A stretch of DNA of 64,000 bases from Eubacterium_G segne (GTDB lineage: Bacteria > Bacillota > Clostridia > Lachnospirales > Lachnospiraceae), in contig NZ_JACOOZ010000005.1 of assembly GCF_014287775.1 (NCBI RefSeq), positions 181,792-245,791 on the forward strand, written 5' to 3'. Positions 53,057-62,355 of this stretch are shown one piece after another (position 1 is the first letter of the stretch; every line of letters starts with the position of its first letter). Below the pieces are notes generated by a model. It searched no databases, was not told where the DNA came from, and worked only from the letters and a program-made list of their open reading frames with translations. Both the position numbers and the translations under genes were made by a program.

Positions 53057-54088
53057 TTATTTATATTTGTTTAACGACAATTCTACTATTTTATTACAAA
53101 GAGACGGATAATCCACACCTATTGCCCTTGCCTCATCAGGAATAAGACTTGTGGAAGTCATACCCGGTAATGTATTTACTTCTAAGCAAAACATATTTCC
53201 GGCTTTATCCATCATAACGTCTGCTCTTGAACATAGCGAACAACCAATTGCATCACAGGCATCAACAGCTACCTGCTGCATTTTCTCTGTAAGTTCATCG
53301 CCTAAATTAGCAGGACAAACATGAGTTGTGGCACCATCTTTATATTTGTTTTCATAGTCATACCATCCTTCTCTTGGTATAATTTCCACAATAGGTAATG
53401 CCTTTCCATTTAAAACTCCAATGGAAAATTCCCGTCCTTCTATAAAATCTTCAATTAATATTTCGTTATCATATTTGAAACATTCTTCCACGGCATTTTG
53501 GTAATCTTTTTCGTCTTTTACTAAAACCACACCAACACTTGAGCCACCGTTGCAGGCTTTAACTACAAGAGGAAGTGACATATTTAAGGGGTTGAGGTCT
53601 GTATCTTCACCTTTTTTCACCCAGACACTTTTAGCTGTTGGAACACCTTTTGACATAAAAATCTGTTTTGTAACTGCTTTATCCATTCCCATGGCACTGG
53701 CTAAATGTCCTGAACCGGTGTATTTAATTCCATATAAATCAAAGGCTGCCTGACATTTTCCGTCTTCACCGTTTTTTCCATGTAAGGCAAGAAATACAAT
53801 GTCAGCTTTTTTACATATTTCAATTACATTATTTCCAAAGAAGCTTTTTCTTTTTCCTTCAGTTTCTTTAACTTTTGTAGAAAGGCTTTTTATGTAATCT
53901 TTTTCTTTTGTAACATCATATGTGTTTTTTGAGGTTTCAAAAATATCACAATTATCCATTCCAAAGAAAACATCCATCAAAATAGCATTGTGATTTTTTT
54001 CACGAAGTGCCTGACAAACATTATATCCTGAGCTTATTGAAACTTCTCTTTCTGTACTGTTTCCTCCACATAAAACTACTATATCCAT
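53057..54088 (-). CDS. ddl: D-alanine-D-alanine ligase
   Basis: 343 residues with ATP-grasp fold: VVLCGGNSTEREVSISSG at the start, FLALHGKNGEDGKCQA near 95, CNGGSSVGVVLVK near 180 and the Mg-binding end FCLEVNTLPGMTSTSLIP. It makes the dipeptide used by MurF. Order recG-ddl-murF on one strand suggests a joint transcript. Confidence 0.95.
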   Translation of the reverse strand: MDIVVLCGGNSTEREVSISSGYNVCQALREKNHNAILMDVFFGMDNCDIFETSKNTYDVTKEKDYIKSLSTKVKETEGKRKSFFGNNVIEICKKADIVFLALHGKNGEDGKCQAAFDLYGIKYTGSGHLASAMGMDKAVTKQIFMSKGVPTAKSVWVKKGEDTDLNPLNMSLPLVVKACNGGSSVGVVLVKDEKDYQNAVEECFKYDNEILIEDFIEGREFSIGVLNGKALPIVEIIPREGWYDYENKYKDGATTHVCPANLGDELTEKMQQVAVDACDAIGCSLCSRADVMMDKAGNMFCLEVNTLPGMTSTSLIPDEARAIGVDYPSLCNKIVELSLNKYK

Positions 54089-54115
54089 AACTAATGTACT
54101 ATACTCCTCTCAAAT

Positions 54116-56140
54116 TTATATATTAATTGATGAAATTTTTGATGTATTCATCATTTCCATTTCCTCATCTGATACATACAATTCGCCGGATTCAATTAAA
54201 TTAATTGCATCAGCAGCTTTTTTTAAAGTATCAGCATCATTCATAATATCGCCGATTTTAAATTCAAAATCACCACTTTGTCTGACACCGAAAAAATCAC
54301 CCGGCCCCCTTAACTTCAAATCTTCATTTGCAATAAAAAATCCGTCGTTAGATTTATTTAATATTTCAAGGCGGTCTTTTGCTTCCTTCTTTTCGCTGCC
54401 ATTTATAAAAATACAGTAGGATTGAAACTTTCCTCTTCCTACACGGCCCCTAAGCTGATGCAGCTGGGCTAATCCAAAACGTTCTGCATTTTCAACCATC
54501 ATAACCGTGGCATTGGGAACATTAACACCAACCTCCACAACAGTGGTTGAAACTAAAACCTGTATTTCATTTTTTGAGAACTTCTCCATTATATCATTTT
54601 TTTCAGCAGGTTTCATTCTTCCATGCAAAAAAGATACATTAATTGCCGGTGGAAATATCTGCTTAAGCTTATCGGCATATTCAATAACATTTTCACCTTC
54701 TACAGCTTCGCTGTATTCTACCGTAGGACATATAATGTAAACCTGACGTCCCTGTGCAACTTGCTTTTCAATAAAATTATAGGCGTTATATCTGTAATCT
54801 TTGCCGACAACACAGTTGGCTATAGGTCGCCTTCCAGCAGGCAATTCATCAATTATTGAAATATCAAGGTCGCCATACATTATAATGGCAAGGGTTCTTG
54901 GAATAGGTGTTGCACTCATAACTATTGTATGAGGTCTGCTTCCTTTCCCGGAAATTGCTTCACGTTGTCTTACTCCAAATCTATGCTGCTCATCAGTAAC
55001 TACAAGGGCTAGGTTTTTATATTTAACTTTATCTTGGATAAGAGCATGGGTTCCTATTATAACGTCTGCCGTGCCACTTTCAATATCCTGATAAACCATC
55101 CTTTTTTCTTTAACCGTCATGGAGCCTACAAGTATAACAGGACACAAATCAATATTATTTTTTTCTAATGTTTCTTTTAGCTGTTCAAAATGCTGTCTTG
55201 CAAGAACTTCCGTAGGTGCCATAATTGCCCCCTGATATCCGTTTAATGCAGCAGTTATTAATGCTAAAAAAGCAACTATCGTTTTACCGGATCCAACATC
55301 TCCCTGAATTAACCTGTTCATAACTTTAGGAGATGAGATATCTTTTTTTATTTCCTCCCATGTGCGAAGTTGTGCAGATGTGAGATTATAGGGAAGATTT
55401 TTTATTAAATTTTTAACCTTATCAGGTTCTTCTAAAATATATTCATTTTTTTCATTTTTATTGTTATCTTTTAAATTCCTAAGAGTATTAATAAATTCAA
55501 AAAATTCGTCAAATACCAGTCTTTTTCTTGCTGTAGAAAGTTCTTTCATGTTTTTTGGAAAATGAATATTTTTAATAGCCACCCTTCTATCTTCTAAAGA
55601 ATATTTCTCTATAACCGACACAGGAAGATTTTCTTTTATGTCAATAATATTAAGTGCCTGTGCAACAGATTTTTGAACTAAAGTATTTGTCAGACCGTGA
55701 GTAAGAGGATAAACCGGCTGCATTTTTCCCATTTTTGAAGTGTATTCTTTTATTGTAAAGATTTTTGGCTGCTCTATTTCAAAACTACCTTTAGATTCTC
55801 TTACAAATCCCCTAAAAATATACACGTCACCATTTTTTAATTTACTTCTTAAATATGGTGAATTAAACCAGATAGCTTTAATTCCGTATCCTTCACTATC
55901 TCTAAGATAAGCTGTAACAATTTGCAAATTACGGACTTTTTTCACTGCAACATCCCTTACAACTGTTGCTTTAACCGCCTGAGTCCTGTCACAATCTAAT
56001 TTACGGACAATTACAGGTTCCTCATAAACATCGTAATATCTGGGATAATACTCCAGTAAGTCTTCAACACTGGATACACCTACTTTTTCAAACAAATTTT
56101 CAGTTTTCTGACCTATTCCTTTTAATTCATTAAGCAACAT
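54116..56140 (-). CDS. recG: ATP-dependent DNA helicase RecG
   Basis: 674 residues. The N-terminal wedge domain has VSSVEDLLEYYPRYYDVYEEP, followed by helicase motifs LIQGDVGSGKTIVAF near 285, VVTDEQHRFGVRQRE (DEQH), MSATPIPRTLA, TTVVEVGVNVPNA and QLRGRVGRG. It reverses stalled replication forks. GAGGAT precedes the ATG. It is the last ordinary chromosomal gene before the toxin region. Confidence 0.96.
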   Translation of the reverse strand: MLLNELKGIGQKTENLFEKVGVSSVEDLLEYYPRYYDVYEEPVIVRKLDCDRTQAVKATVVRDVAVKKVRNLQIVTAYLRDSEGYGIKAIWFNSPYLRSKLKNGDVYIFRGFVRESKGSFEIEQPKIFTIKEYTSKMGKMQPVYPLTHGLTNTLVQKSVAQALNIIDIKENLPVSVIEKYSLEDRRVAIKNIHFPKNMKELSTARKRLVFDEFFEFINTLRNLKDNNKNEKNEYILEEPDKVKNLIKNLPYNLTSAQLRTWEEIKKDISSPKVMNRLIQGDVGSGKTIVAFLALITAALNGYQGAIMAPTEVLARQHFEQLKETLEKNNIDLCPVILVGSMTVKEKRMVYQDIESGTADVIIGTHALIQDKVKYKNLALVVTDEQHRFGVRQREAISGKGSRPHTIVMSATPIPRTLAIIMYGDLDISIIDELPAGRRPIANCVVGKDYRYNAYNFIEKQVAQGRQVYIICPTVEYSEAVEGENVIEYADKLKQIFPPAINVSFLHGRMKPAEKNDIMEKFSKNEIQVLVSTTVVEVGVNVPNATVMMVENAERFGLAQLHQLRGRVGRGKFQSYCIFINGSEKKEAKDRLEILNKSNDGFFIANEDLKLRGPGDFFGVRQSGDFEFKIGDIMNDADTLKKAADAINLIESGELYVSDEEMEMMNTSKISSINI

Positions 56141-56257
56141 ATTAATATCCTCAAAACATTTCAGCCTATTTTACCACATATGAAAACAGAATGCCAGAAA
56201 ATCGAAATGAATTTTGAAGCTTTGGTTTGACATTTTGATATTCATTTGTTATCTTAT

Positions 56258-56824
56258 TTACGGAACCATATTTGGTTGTAGCTGACGGCAATTGGAGCCT
56301 GAGTGCTGACAACCATTCATTGGTTCTTTTTTTGTCAGGCTCAATTTATAATTTTTATAGTTTATACCACTCTCAACGCCATATCCAGCCTTGCTTATAC
56401 TTCCCTTGCTTATACTTCCCTTACTTACAAAGCCTTCGGCATTCTTAGCATATCTGCTTACAGCACCGGCAGCTCCTATAGGTGCAAAGATTCCCGTAAA
56501 CATAAAGCCATCTATGGCACCATCTGCAAAATCATGTAGAAGTTCATTAGTATCACGTTCCCCACAAGCAAGGGAAATAGCCGCATCAGTTGCACCACCT
56601 AACAGTGAACCAAGCAGTAACTCACTTCCAACGGATACGGCTGCAGCCATTCCTCCCATTGTACCTGCAAGTATTCCTATGGCAATTGCGGCACCGGTTA
56701 TGCCAAGAGCAATTTTACCCCATGCAGGTATTCCTGTATCGGTATTACCCTCATTATATGAAATACCTGAACCTGTCATTGCTTCAAAATATGAGGCTTT
56801 GATTTTGATTGTCCTTAAGTGCAC
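56258..56824 (-). pseudogene. RHS toxin linker remnant (copy D) with decayed end
   Basis: About 188 codons. Residues 12-150 repeat the linker of the other cassettes (YFEAMTGSGISYNEG, then GYG-ESG), with a 15-base tandem duplication at 56390-56419 that doubles the KGSIS segment. The last 35 residues (after GVESG) resemble no toxin and look like a read-through into foreign sequence. The RHS core is missing and the only start is GTG without a ribosome site. I read it as a displaced, inactivated cassette. Confidence 0.65.
56366..56789. repeat. RHS linker repeat, copy D (short)
   Basis: Shares long near-identical stretches with 59185-60356, 61466-61889 and 62707-63877. It begins at the junction ACCACTCTCA and ends at GCTTCAAA. 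Confidence 0.85.
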
Positions 56825-56974
56825 TCAAAGTCAAATCTTGCTCTCATTAATCAATTCCTATACAGAATTGTATCATACTATAATCACATTAATATTAATG
56901 TTTTCGGCAATTGTTAGTTCAGTAGGATTATTTTTTACTTTTGAGCCCTAAAGTATAAGCATAATTAAATTATA

Positions 56975-57409
56975 TTACCAGTTACATTCTTCAAAGTTTT
57001 CTAAATCTAATTCTGGTATGTATACGGAAATCCATCTAACCCTATTGGTTTCAGCATCCATTTCTATAAACACACCTTTGTCAGACTCCCATACTTCTTC
57101 AAATTCATTATAAACAAATGATGGTTCAATTTCTAACATTTTTTGTTCTGTAGTTCCGACTCCTATCTTTTCAAATAACCTTCCCTTATAGTTATCCAGT
57201 GTTATTATTCGAAATAATTTATTATTTCCAAGATGAAAGAATAATTCAACACTATTTTGAATATCATATCGAATCCAATTTTCATTAATTACCATAGCTT
57301 CAACATTATTTAATGATAATAAATCACTCAGTTCATCTCTTGTACTATATAATTTTATTTCTCCAAATCCCTTAAAGGGTATAATTGGAGCAGTAATGTC
57401 TAATAGCAT
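56975..57409 (-). CDS. Putative toxin-immunity protein
   Basis: 144 residues, acidic, no signal peptide, not recognised as a known family. The start MLLDITAPIIPF has AGGAGG eight bases upstream, a much better site than any earlier ATG. The same frame stays open upstream through a toxin tail fragment. By position behind a toxin tail it is probably the matching immunity protein. The C-terminus (YIPELDLENFEECNW) is intact. Confidence 0.6.
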   Translation of the reverse strand: MLLDITAPIIPFKGFGEIKLYSTRDELSDLLSLNNVEAMVINENWIRYDIQNSVELFFHLGNNKLFRIITLDNYKGRLFEKIGVGTTEQKMLEIEPSFVYNEFEEVWESDKGVFIEMDAETNRVRWISVYIPELDLENFEECNW

Positions 57410-57694
57410 ATTAGTTACCTCCTGAAAAATAATTGTTGCATTTTCTTTTCCGTTTGTTTTGTAGAGACTTTCTGAACCATCGATTATTTTTATTATACTT
57501 TGGTATGTAGTACTTATTTTTACATACGGATTGCATCCATGTCTTCCACCACCTGGCAAAACTTGTACTTGAGAAATATTTTTTCCTCCGCCTGGGTTGT
57601 TTAGCTTTATAATTTGTTCTCCACTTTTTGACCTTGTAGATGCTTTTACTGTTACATCATAACCAGCATCTGTAAGAGCTTGTGTTATTTCATC
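57410..57694 (-). pseudogene. Headless toxin C-terminal fragment
   Basis: 95 codons open from a TAG at 57697-57695 into the immunity gene, with no start codon of its own. It reads EITQALTDAGYDVTVKAST, then GGGRHGCNPYVKISTTYQS and KTNGKENATIIFQEV, the style of a polymorphic toxin end. The family is not firmly named. The usual stop before the immunity gene is missing, so the frame continues directly into it. Confidence 0.6.
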
Positions 57695-57704
57695 CTATGT
57701 TATT

Positions 57705-57924
57705 TTAATCCATCAATTGTTCATATAAAAACTGACAAGCATCATCTTCCGATTCAAAAAAATCATTTGTTATTTTGATACCTCTTTCCAAATAATAAAC
57801 AGACCACCTATCCTGAATTTTTTCCAAGCATAAACATTCATCTTTTTCCTGTTCCTGTCAGATTGTAAATATAATTTGGAACTTCAATAACTTTAAAATT
57901 TATTTCTAATACCTTTTTAGTTAT
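57705..57924 (-). pseudogene. Frameshifted relic of a TNT-immunity homologue
   Basis: Two frames together match the 77-residue immunity protein at 62121-62354. First part: TKKVLEINFKVIEVPNYIYN, aligned with the N-terminus; after a frameshift near GGAAAAAGATG comes DECLCLEKIQDRWSVYYLER then GIKITNDFFESEDDACQ. The start codon position reads ATA. The gene is therefore dead. Confidence 0.75.
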
Positions 57925-58007
57925 TTAATCTCTTTTAATTTGAAAACAATGAGTTCTATACTTTTGATGGAAGAATATTCCGTTTTGATTTAATTAAATA
58001 AAAATTT

Positions 58008-58418
58008 TTATTTTGTAAACTTTTTATAATATTCATGATTTTTATACGATTGTTCAATCTGATAAAACAAATCAACATCCTTCTCATCTGACCACACATC
58101 AAATCCTACATATGGAGAAATACGATATTGGATGCAAATATTATATTCTTCAATCCGAAATTCTCTTGACTTTTCTGCTTTGGTTAAATAAATATGTAAA
58201 TCTTTCTTTAACGGATATTCTTTACCTTCATAATACATTACTGGTCCATTCTCTGTAGGATATAATGCAAAAAAAACATTCTCATCTTTGAAATATAACC
58301 CTGTAAAATACGGCATTTGCTTTTTTTAATTATTGTATTCCCTTTCTCCAGTAATTCTATTCAACATACAATGCTCATGTATTTCTATATTTGATAATTC
58401 AACGATTGTATCATTCAT
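58008..58418 (-). pseudogene. Immunity-like gene interrupted by a TAA codon
   Basis: An ATG at 58418 with GGAG upstream opens 30 codons (MNDTIVELSNIEIHEHCMLN...), then TAA at 58328-58326. The same frame goes on three codons later at MPYFTGLYFKDENVFF for 102 more residues, which has no ribosome site of its own. Read together it is a 136-codon gene with one nonsense codon. It lies behind the immunity gene of cassette B and may be an orphan immunity gene. The family is unknown. The 102-residue part could still be expressed. Confidence 0.5.
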
Positions 58419-58464
58419 ATGATTGTCTCCTTAGCCAACCTTTTAACCTACTAATGTTTTTTAA

Positions 58465-58827
58465 TTATTCAAAATCCAAATCAATTCTTAATACATCCAC
58501 TTGTACCTGTTTACCATCTAAATAGCCATAATTATATAATTCTTCTTCGTCTATTTCAAAATTGATTACGGATTTCAAAATTCCCTTAGCAATATCCAAC
58601 GTACCAAAAATCGAATACGCAAAGCTCTGTTTTTTTCTCTCGATGCTTACTTTTTTTTCATCACACTGCGTAATTTCTAAGTCATCATATAATAGTATCT
58701 CAACTGTTGCCTCCTGACCTATTTCTTTAATAGTTCCACAATTAACAAATCCTGTGATATATACATCTCCGATTCTAACTGTAACTTCATCATCGACAAT
58801 ATTTATTATTTTGCAATTATATTTCAT
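58465..58827 (-). CDS. Putative immunity protein for cassette B toxin
   Basis: 120 residues, mostly beta-strand in appearance (VTVRIGDVYITGFVNCGTI) and acidic at the end (VDVLRIDLDFE). It begins 22 bases after the toxin stop codon. I use the second ATG, with AAAGG nine bases before; the first, two codons earlier, is too close. It is probably the cognate inhibitor, by position alone. Confidence 0.6.
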   Translation of the reverse strand: MKYNCKIINIVDDEVTVRIGDVYITGFVNCGTIKEIGQEATVEILLYDDLEITQCDEKKVSIERKKQSFAYSIFGTLDIAKGILKSVINFEIDEEELYNYGYLDGKQVQVDVLRIDLDFE

Positions 58828-58849
58828 ATGCATTACCTTTCTTATTATT

Positions 58850-60307
58850 TTATTTAGGATTAATAACAGGATTATTTACTCCGTTCAACATCTTCCAAAA
58901 TGTTTTTCCACTTTCAGTATGGAACGTGGTAATATAGCCTTCATTATTGGTGCCAACAAAAGCAAACTTTGCATTTCCCTTACTGTTATTCCCCATAAAC
59001 TGAACATATCCTGTTCTCGTTCCACCTTTATACACGTATTCAACTTTGTATCCATTTTGCATTACATTTTGTGCACCTTGTAAGTACTCTTCAGCAGAAT
59101 TAAATGCCCCTTTAAACTCACCACCATGTTTATAAAAATGCGATAATAATTTTTCATCAGAGACAAAAGTCGCTTTGGTCCTACTACCACTCTCAGCACC
59201 ATATCCAGCCTTACTTATACTTCCCTTACTTACAAAGCCTTCGGCATTCTTCGCATATCTGCTCACAGCACCGGCAGCTCCTATAGGTGCAAAGATTCCC
59301 GTAAACATAAAGCCATCTATAGCACCATCTGCCAAATCATGTAAAAGTTCATTAGTATCACGTTCCCCGCAGGCAAGAGATATAGCCGCATCAGTTGCAC
59401 CACCTAACAGCGAACCCAACAATAATTCACTTCCTACAGATACAGCTGCGGCCATTCCTCCCATTGTACCTGCAAGTATTCCTATGGCAATCGCGGCACC
59501 GGTTATCCCCAGTGCAATTTTACCCCATGCAGGTATTCCGGTATCGGTGCTGCCTTCGTTATATGAAATGCCTGAACCGGACATTGCTTCAAAGAAACTG
59601 CTTACTGACTGTTGAAAGGTTCCAACCACACCGGCAATGCTGTCGCGGGCATCCTTCAAAAACTGTGACGGTGAAAAGTTTGTAATCGAATCCTTAATGT
59701 CCGAAATGACACTCCATGCAGAATCAGCTGCACCCTTAAAGGCATTTCCAATGGAATTCATTACGCTTCCAACCGTGTTTTTCACAGCACCTAATGCATT
59801 TCCAACCGTGCTGCCAACGGAGGATGCCCAGTCACCTATGGCTGAAACCGGTGACTGCCCCATGGGATCGATATATTTAAGAGGATTATTTAATACATAT
59901 ATGTACGCATTAAGCATTGATGCATTTCTAATATCTCCTTTGACGGCATCTCTTGTTGTAAAACGTTTTACTGCACTGTCATATGTTCTGTCAGATGCGT
60001 AGTATTTATCAGTAATGTCATCATATAAATATGTTGTATAATGCCTGCTTAAATTTTCAACCATGTCACTGTAGGCACTGCTGAGTGAACTGCTGATATT
60101 TGTTGTCACATTTTCCCATGCATCATACCATGAATTGGACATGTCACTTCCCTTTTTATTTTTAATGTTGGTAATGCTTCCCAGACGGTCAGTGTGAACA
60201 TACGCGTTTTCGGTAATTCGTAATGGTTTCATCAGTTTACCAAACAGACTGCCAAAGGCACCCCTGTTGAGCATTCCTGAAACTAAAATGTATTTGATTG
60301 AGTTCAT
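58850..60307 (-). CDS. Orphan RHS toxin tip with BECR-like nuclease end (cassette B)
   Basis: 485 residues. Residues 35-150 are the end of an RHS core (YVHTDRLGSITNIKNKKGS, YVLNNPLKYIDPMGQ, the DPxG border). Residues 150-365 form the Gly/Ala-rich linker, ending in GYGAESG. The last 110 residues are the toxin: LLSHFYKHGGEFKGAFNSAE, RTGYVQFMGNN, KFAFVGTNNEGYITTFH, similar in layout to BECR-fold nucleases of CdiA/RHS toxins. The frame is open to about 60351 (DERYAYGNWLISVT), so the ATG is probably not a true start; no ribosome site precedes it. Confidence 0.7.
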   Translation of the reverse strand: MNSIKYILVSGMLNRGAFGSLFGKLMKPLRITENAYVHTDRLGSITNIKNKKGSDMSNSWYDAWENVTTNISSSLSSAYSDMVENLSRHYTTYLYDDITDKYYASDRTYDSAVKRFTTRDAVKGDIRNASMLNAYIYVLNNPLKYIDPMGQSPVSAIGDWASSVGSTVGNALGAVKNTVGSVMNSIGNAFKGAADSAWSVISDIKDSITNFSPSQFLKDARDSIAGVVGTFQQSVSSFFEAMSGSGISYNEGSTDTGIPAWGKIALGITGAAIAIGILAGTMGGMAAAVSVGSELLLGSLLGGATDAAISLACGERDTNELLHDLADGAIDGFMFTGIFAPIGAAGAVSRYAKNAEGFVSKGSISKAGYGAESGSRTKATFVSDEKLLSHFYKHGGEFKGAFNSAEEYLQGAQNVMQNGYKVEYVYKGGTRTGYVQFMGNNSKGNAKFAFVGTNNEGYITTFHTESGKTFWKMLNGVNNPVINPK

Positions 60308-60356
60308 TGTAACACTAATTAACCAATTCCCATAGGCATATCTTTCATCATTTTTT
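59185..60356. repeat. RHS core plus linker repeat, copy B (long)
   Basis: About 1.17 kb, nearly identical to 62707-63877. Its left border is the toxin junction ACCACTCTCA and its right border lies in a T run at TCATCATTTTTT. Confidence 0.9.
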
Positions 60357-60370
60357 TGTGGTTATTTTTG

Positions 60371-60472
60371 TTAACCTGTCTTTGTTACCATGTTTCCCTG
60401 CTGACTGATGGAGGTTTCAATTTTGCCATAATTATTGTATGTCTTTGAAGCATAGTCCGAAAACTTTGTCTG
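60371..60472 (-). pseudogene. RHS (YD-repeat) fragment
   Basis: 33 codons ending in TAA read QTKFSDYASKTYNNYGKIET then SISQQGNMVTKTG, the style of an RHS/YD repeat. It lies directly upstream of cassette B and is probably left from the body of the same gene. Confidence 0.5.
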
Positions 60473-60781
60473 ACATTTTGGTCTAAGTACAACGATTTAA
60501 ATATGCAAAAAAGTATCTCTTAAAATTACCAGTATAATGAAGAAAATCTTGAAATGTATTACCGCTTTTTTTGACCAATTTTTGTGACTGAAATACCGCT
60601 TGTAAGACTGAATTTTATAAAAAAGACTTGCTGTTTACAATAAACTCCCACAGAAAAACGCACCCTTTCGCAGCAATCTGTTACAAAGAGTGCGTTACAT
60701 CAGCATATTGAATCTGCAATGTTGGTTCGCATATGAAGATTAGTAAAATTATGCTAACTTCTACTAATTAACATGATAGCC
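60473..60781. other. Intergenic stretch with one terminator hairpin
   Basis: No gene is supported here. AACGCAC and GTGCGTT with CTTT/AAAG inside (60657-60696) form a hairpin that would end transcripts of the gene at 60782 on the minus strand (GTTTTTCTG follows). Confidence 0.5.
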
Positions 60782-61114
60782 CTAGTCTCCTATAGAAATT
60801 AGTCCTAATTTTTTTAATAATGCTTTTTGGGCAAGTTCCACTAAATCTTTCAGCATCTGATTTCCTTCATCTGGTTCATCATAATCATAAAGTAATTTGT
60901 TATCTAAAATATACTTACATATTTGGATTATCTGCATTAAATCATTTTTAGATATTTCCATATCAGTGTAAGGATTAATCTCACACAATTGGTGCATATC
61001 AAATGATACTTCCTGGTTTAATTTATAGATAAAATCAATTAACTCGTCACTAAATTCTACATTATAATCCTGTTCCTTAATCTCATCTATTGAGTTACCT
61101 ATATAAAAATTCAT
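60782..61114 (-). CDS. Putative immunity protein for cassette C toxin
   Basis: 110 residues, strongly acidic and helical (EFSDELIDFIYKLNQEVSF, NQMLKDLVELAQKALLKK). It starts 12 bases after the toxin stop, and the toxin's TAG is part of its ribosome site (TAGGAGA). Acidic charge suits binding of a basic nuclease. No family was recognised. Confidence 0.6.
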   Translation of the reverse strand: MNFYIGNSIDEIKEQDYNVEFSDELIDFIYKLNQEVSFDMHQLCEINPYTDMEISKNDLMQIIQICKYILDNKLLYDYDEPDEGNQMLKDLVELAQKALLKKLGLISIGD

Positions 61115-61126
61115 AATAAAAATCTC

Positions 61127-62053
61127 CTATTTTTTGGGAAACGCAGTAACTACATTTCCAAACCCATCAATAACCACTTTAATTGTATATAATGGCTTTC
61201 CCTTACTATTTGTTCCTATCGGATTAGTGAATGTTTGTTCAAAAATATATCCATCTCTTCCAGCAGTGTTTGATTTAATAATAAAATTGTCTCCCTTCAA
61301 TGTACTATCAATTCCATTTTTAATATCAAAATCAGCATTAAAATGTGATTTATTACTATATAAAGAATTAGGTCCATGCCTATCTACAATGTGATTATTG
61401 AAAGTATCATCACTCAAATTATAGTTATCTGCCAAATCAAAAACATCTTTAAATTTACTTCTATTACCACTCTCAGCACCATATCCGACCCTGCTCACAC
61501 TTCCCTTACTTACAAAGCCTTCGGCATTCTTAGCATATCTGCTCACAGCACCGGCAGCTCCTATAGGTGCAAAGATTCCCGTAAACATGAAGCCGTCTAT
61601 GGCGCCATCCGCAAAATCATGTAAAAGTTCATTGGTGTCCCGTTCCCCACAGGCGAGTGATATGGCTGCGTCAGTTACACCTCCCAACAGTGAACCCAAC
61701 AATAATTCACTTCCTACAGATACAACTGCGGCCATTCCTCCCATTGTACCTGCAAGTATTCCTATGGCAATTGCAGCACCGGTTATGCCAAGAGCAATTT
61801 TACCCCATGCAGGTATTCCTGTATCGGTATTACCCTCATTATATGAAATACATGAACCTGTCATAGCTTCAAAGGAACTGCTTACTGACAAATGAAAAAA
61901 CTTAGTAAGATTTCCATTAATATCATTAACTACAACCTTCACATCACCAGGTAAATAACACAGCATGGCAAGGCTACCGCAGAGTAAATCGATAAAAAAC
62001 TGCATTGGACTTGATGATTTCAAATGTATTGTCTCCATAGCACTAAGTTCCAT
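61127..62053 (-). CDS. Truncated RHS cassette with nuclease-like end (cassette C)
   Basis: 308 residues. The first 65 have a different origin from the other copies (a hydrophobic stretch FFIDLLCGSLAMLCYL, then VVVNDINGNLTKFFHL) and join the linker at SSFEAMTGS. The linker is then as in the others to GYGAESG. The toxin end reads FNNHIVDRHGPNSLYSNKSH, GRDGYIFEQTFTNPIG and IDGFGNVVTAFPKK, with HIVDRHG reminding of EndoU/BECR-type RNases. The RHS core and DPxG border are missing, so this copy would not be delivered alone. Confidence 0.6.
   Translation of the reverse strand: MELSAMETIHLKSSSPMQFFIDLLCGSLAMLCYLPGDVKVVVNDINGNLTKFFHLSVSSSFEAMTGSCISYNEGNTDTGIPAWGKIALGITGAAIAIGILAGTMGGMAAVVSVGSELLLGSLLGGVTDAAISLACGERDTNELLHDFADGAIDGFMFTGIFAPIGAAGAVSRYAKNAEGFVSKGSVSRVGYGAESGNRSKFKDVFDLADNYNLSDDTFNNHIVDRHGPNSLYSNKSHFNADFDIKNGIDSTLKGDNFIIKSNTAGRDGYIFEQTFTNPIGTNSKGKPLYTIKVVIDGFGNVVTAFPKK
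61466..61889. repeat. RHS linker repeat, copy C (short)
   Basis: Shared with the other copies from ACCACTCTCA to CTTACTGAC, where it changes abruptly to unrelated sequence. Confidence 0.85.
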
Positions 62054-62120
62054 AAAAAATGAGATCTGTATCTTTGAAGCAACAATATTCAGTTCAAATA
62101 TACTTATTGTTAAAACGTTA

Positions 62121-62354
62121 CTAGTCTATACTTACTATTTTTCTGATTTCTTTTAACAAACACTCGCATGCTGCTTCTTCATTCTCAAAAAATCCTACAC
62201 TAGTCTTTATTCCTCTTTCGCTATAGTATACATGCCATCGACTTTTTTTCTTCTCCAAACAATATGATTCGTTAGGCAAACCTCCTGAAAGAGAATATAA
62301 GTCTTTTGGAACTTTATTTAGCAATAATACTTCTTCCAATTCTTGTTTATTCAT
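62121..62354 (-). CDS. Putative immunity protein for TNT toxin
   Basis: 77 residues, one base after the TNT toxin stop. It reads NESYCLEKKKSRWHVYYSER, then GIKTSVGFFENEEAACECL. A broken second copy is found at 57705-57924, showing that this immunity type has been duplicated here. AAAGGTG lies 11 bases before the ATG. The role is inferred from position and size. Confidence 0.68.
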   Translation of the reverse strand: MNKQELEEVLLLNKVPKDLYSLSGGLPNESYCLEKKKSRWHVYYSERGIKTSVGFFENEEAACECLLKEIRKIVSID

Positions 62355-62355
62355 A

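Noticed and set aside
59175..60002. Plus-strand open frames of up to 146 codons in the RHS repeats (also at 56391, 61587, 62732, 63158)
   Set aside because: They are antisense to the conserved linker and recur only because the DNA is repeated. They have no ribosome sites and no sensible protein features.
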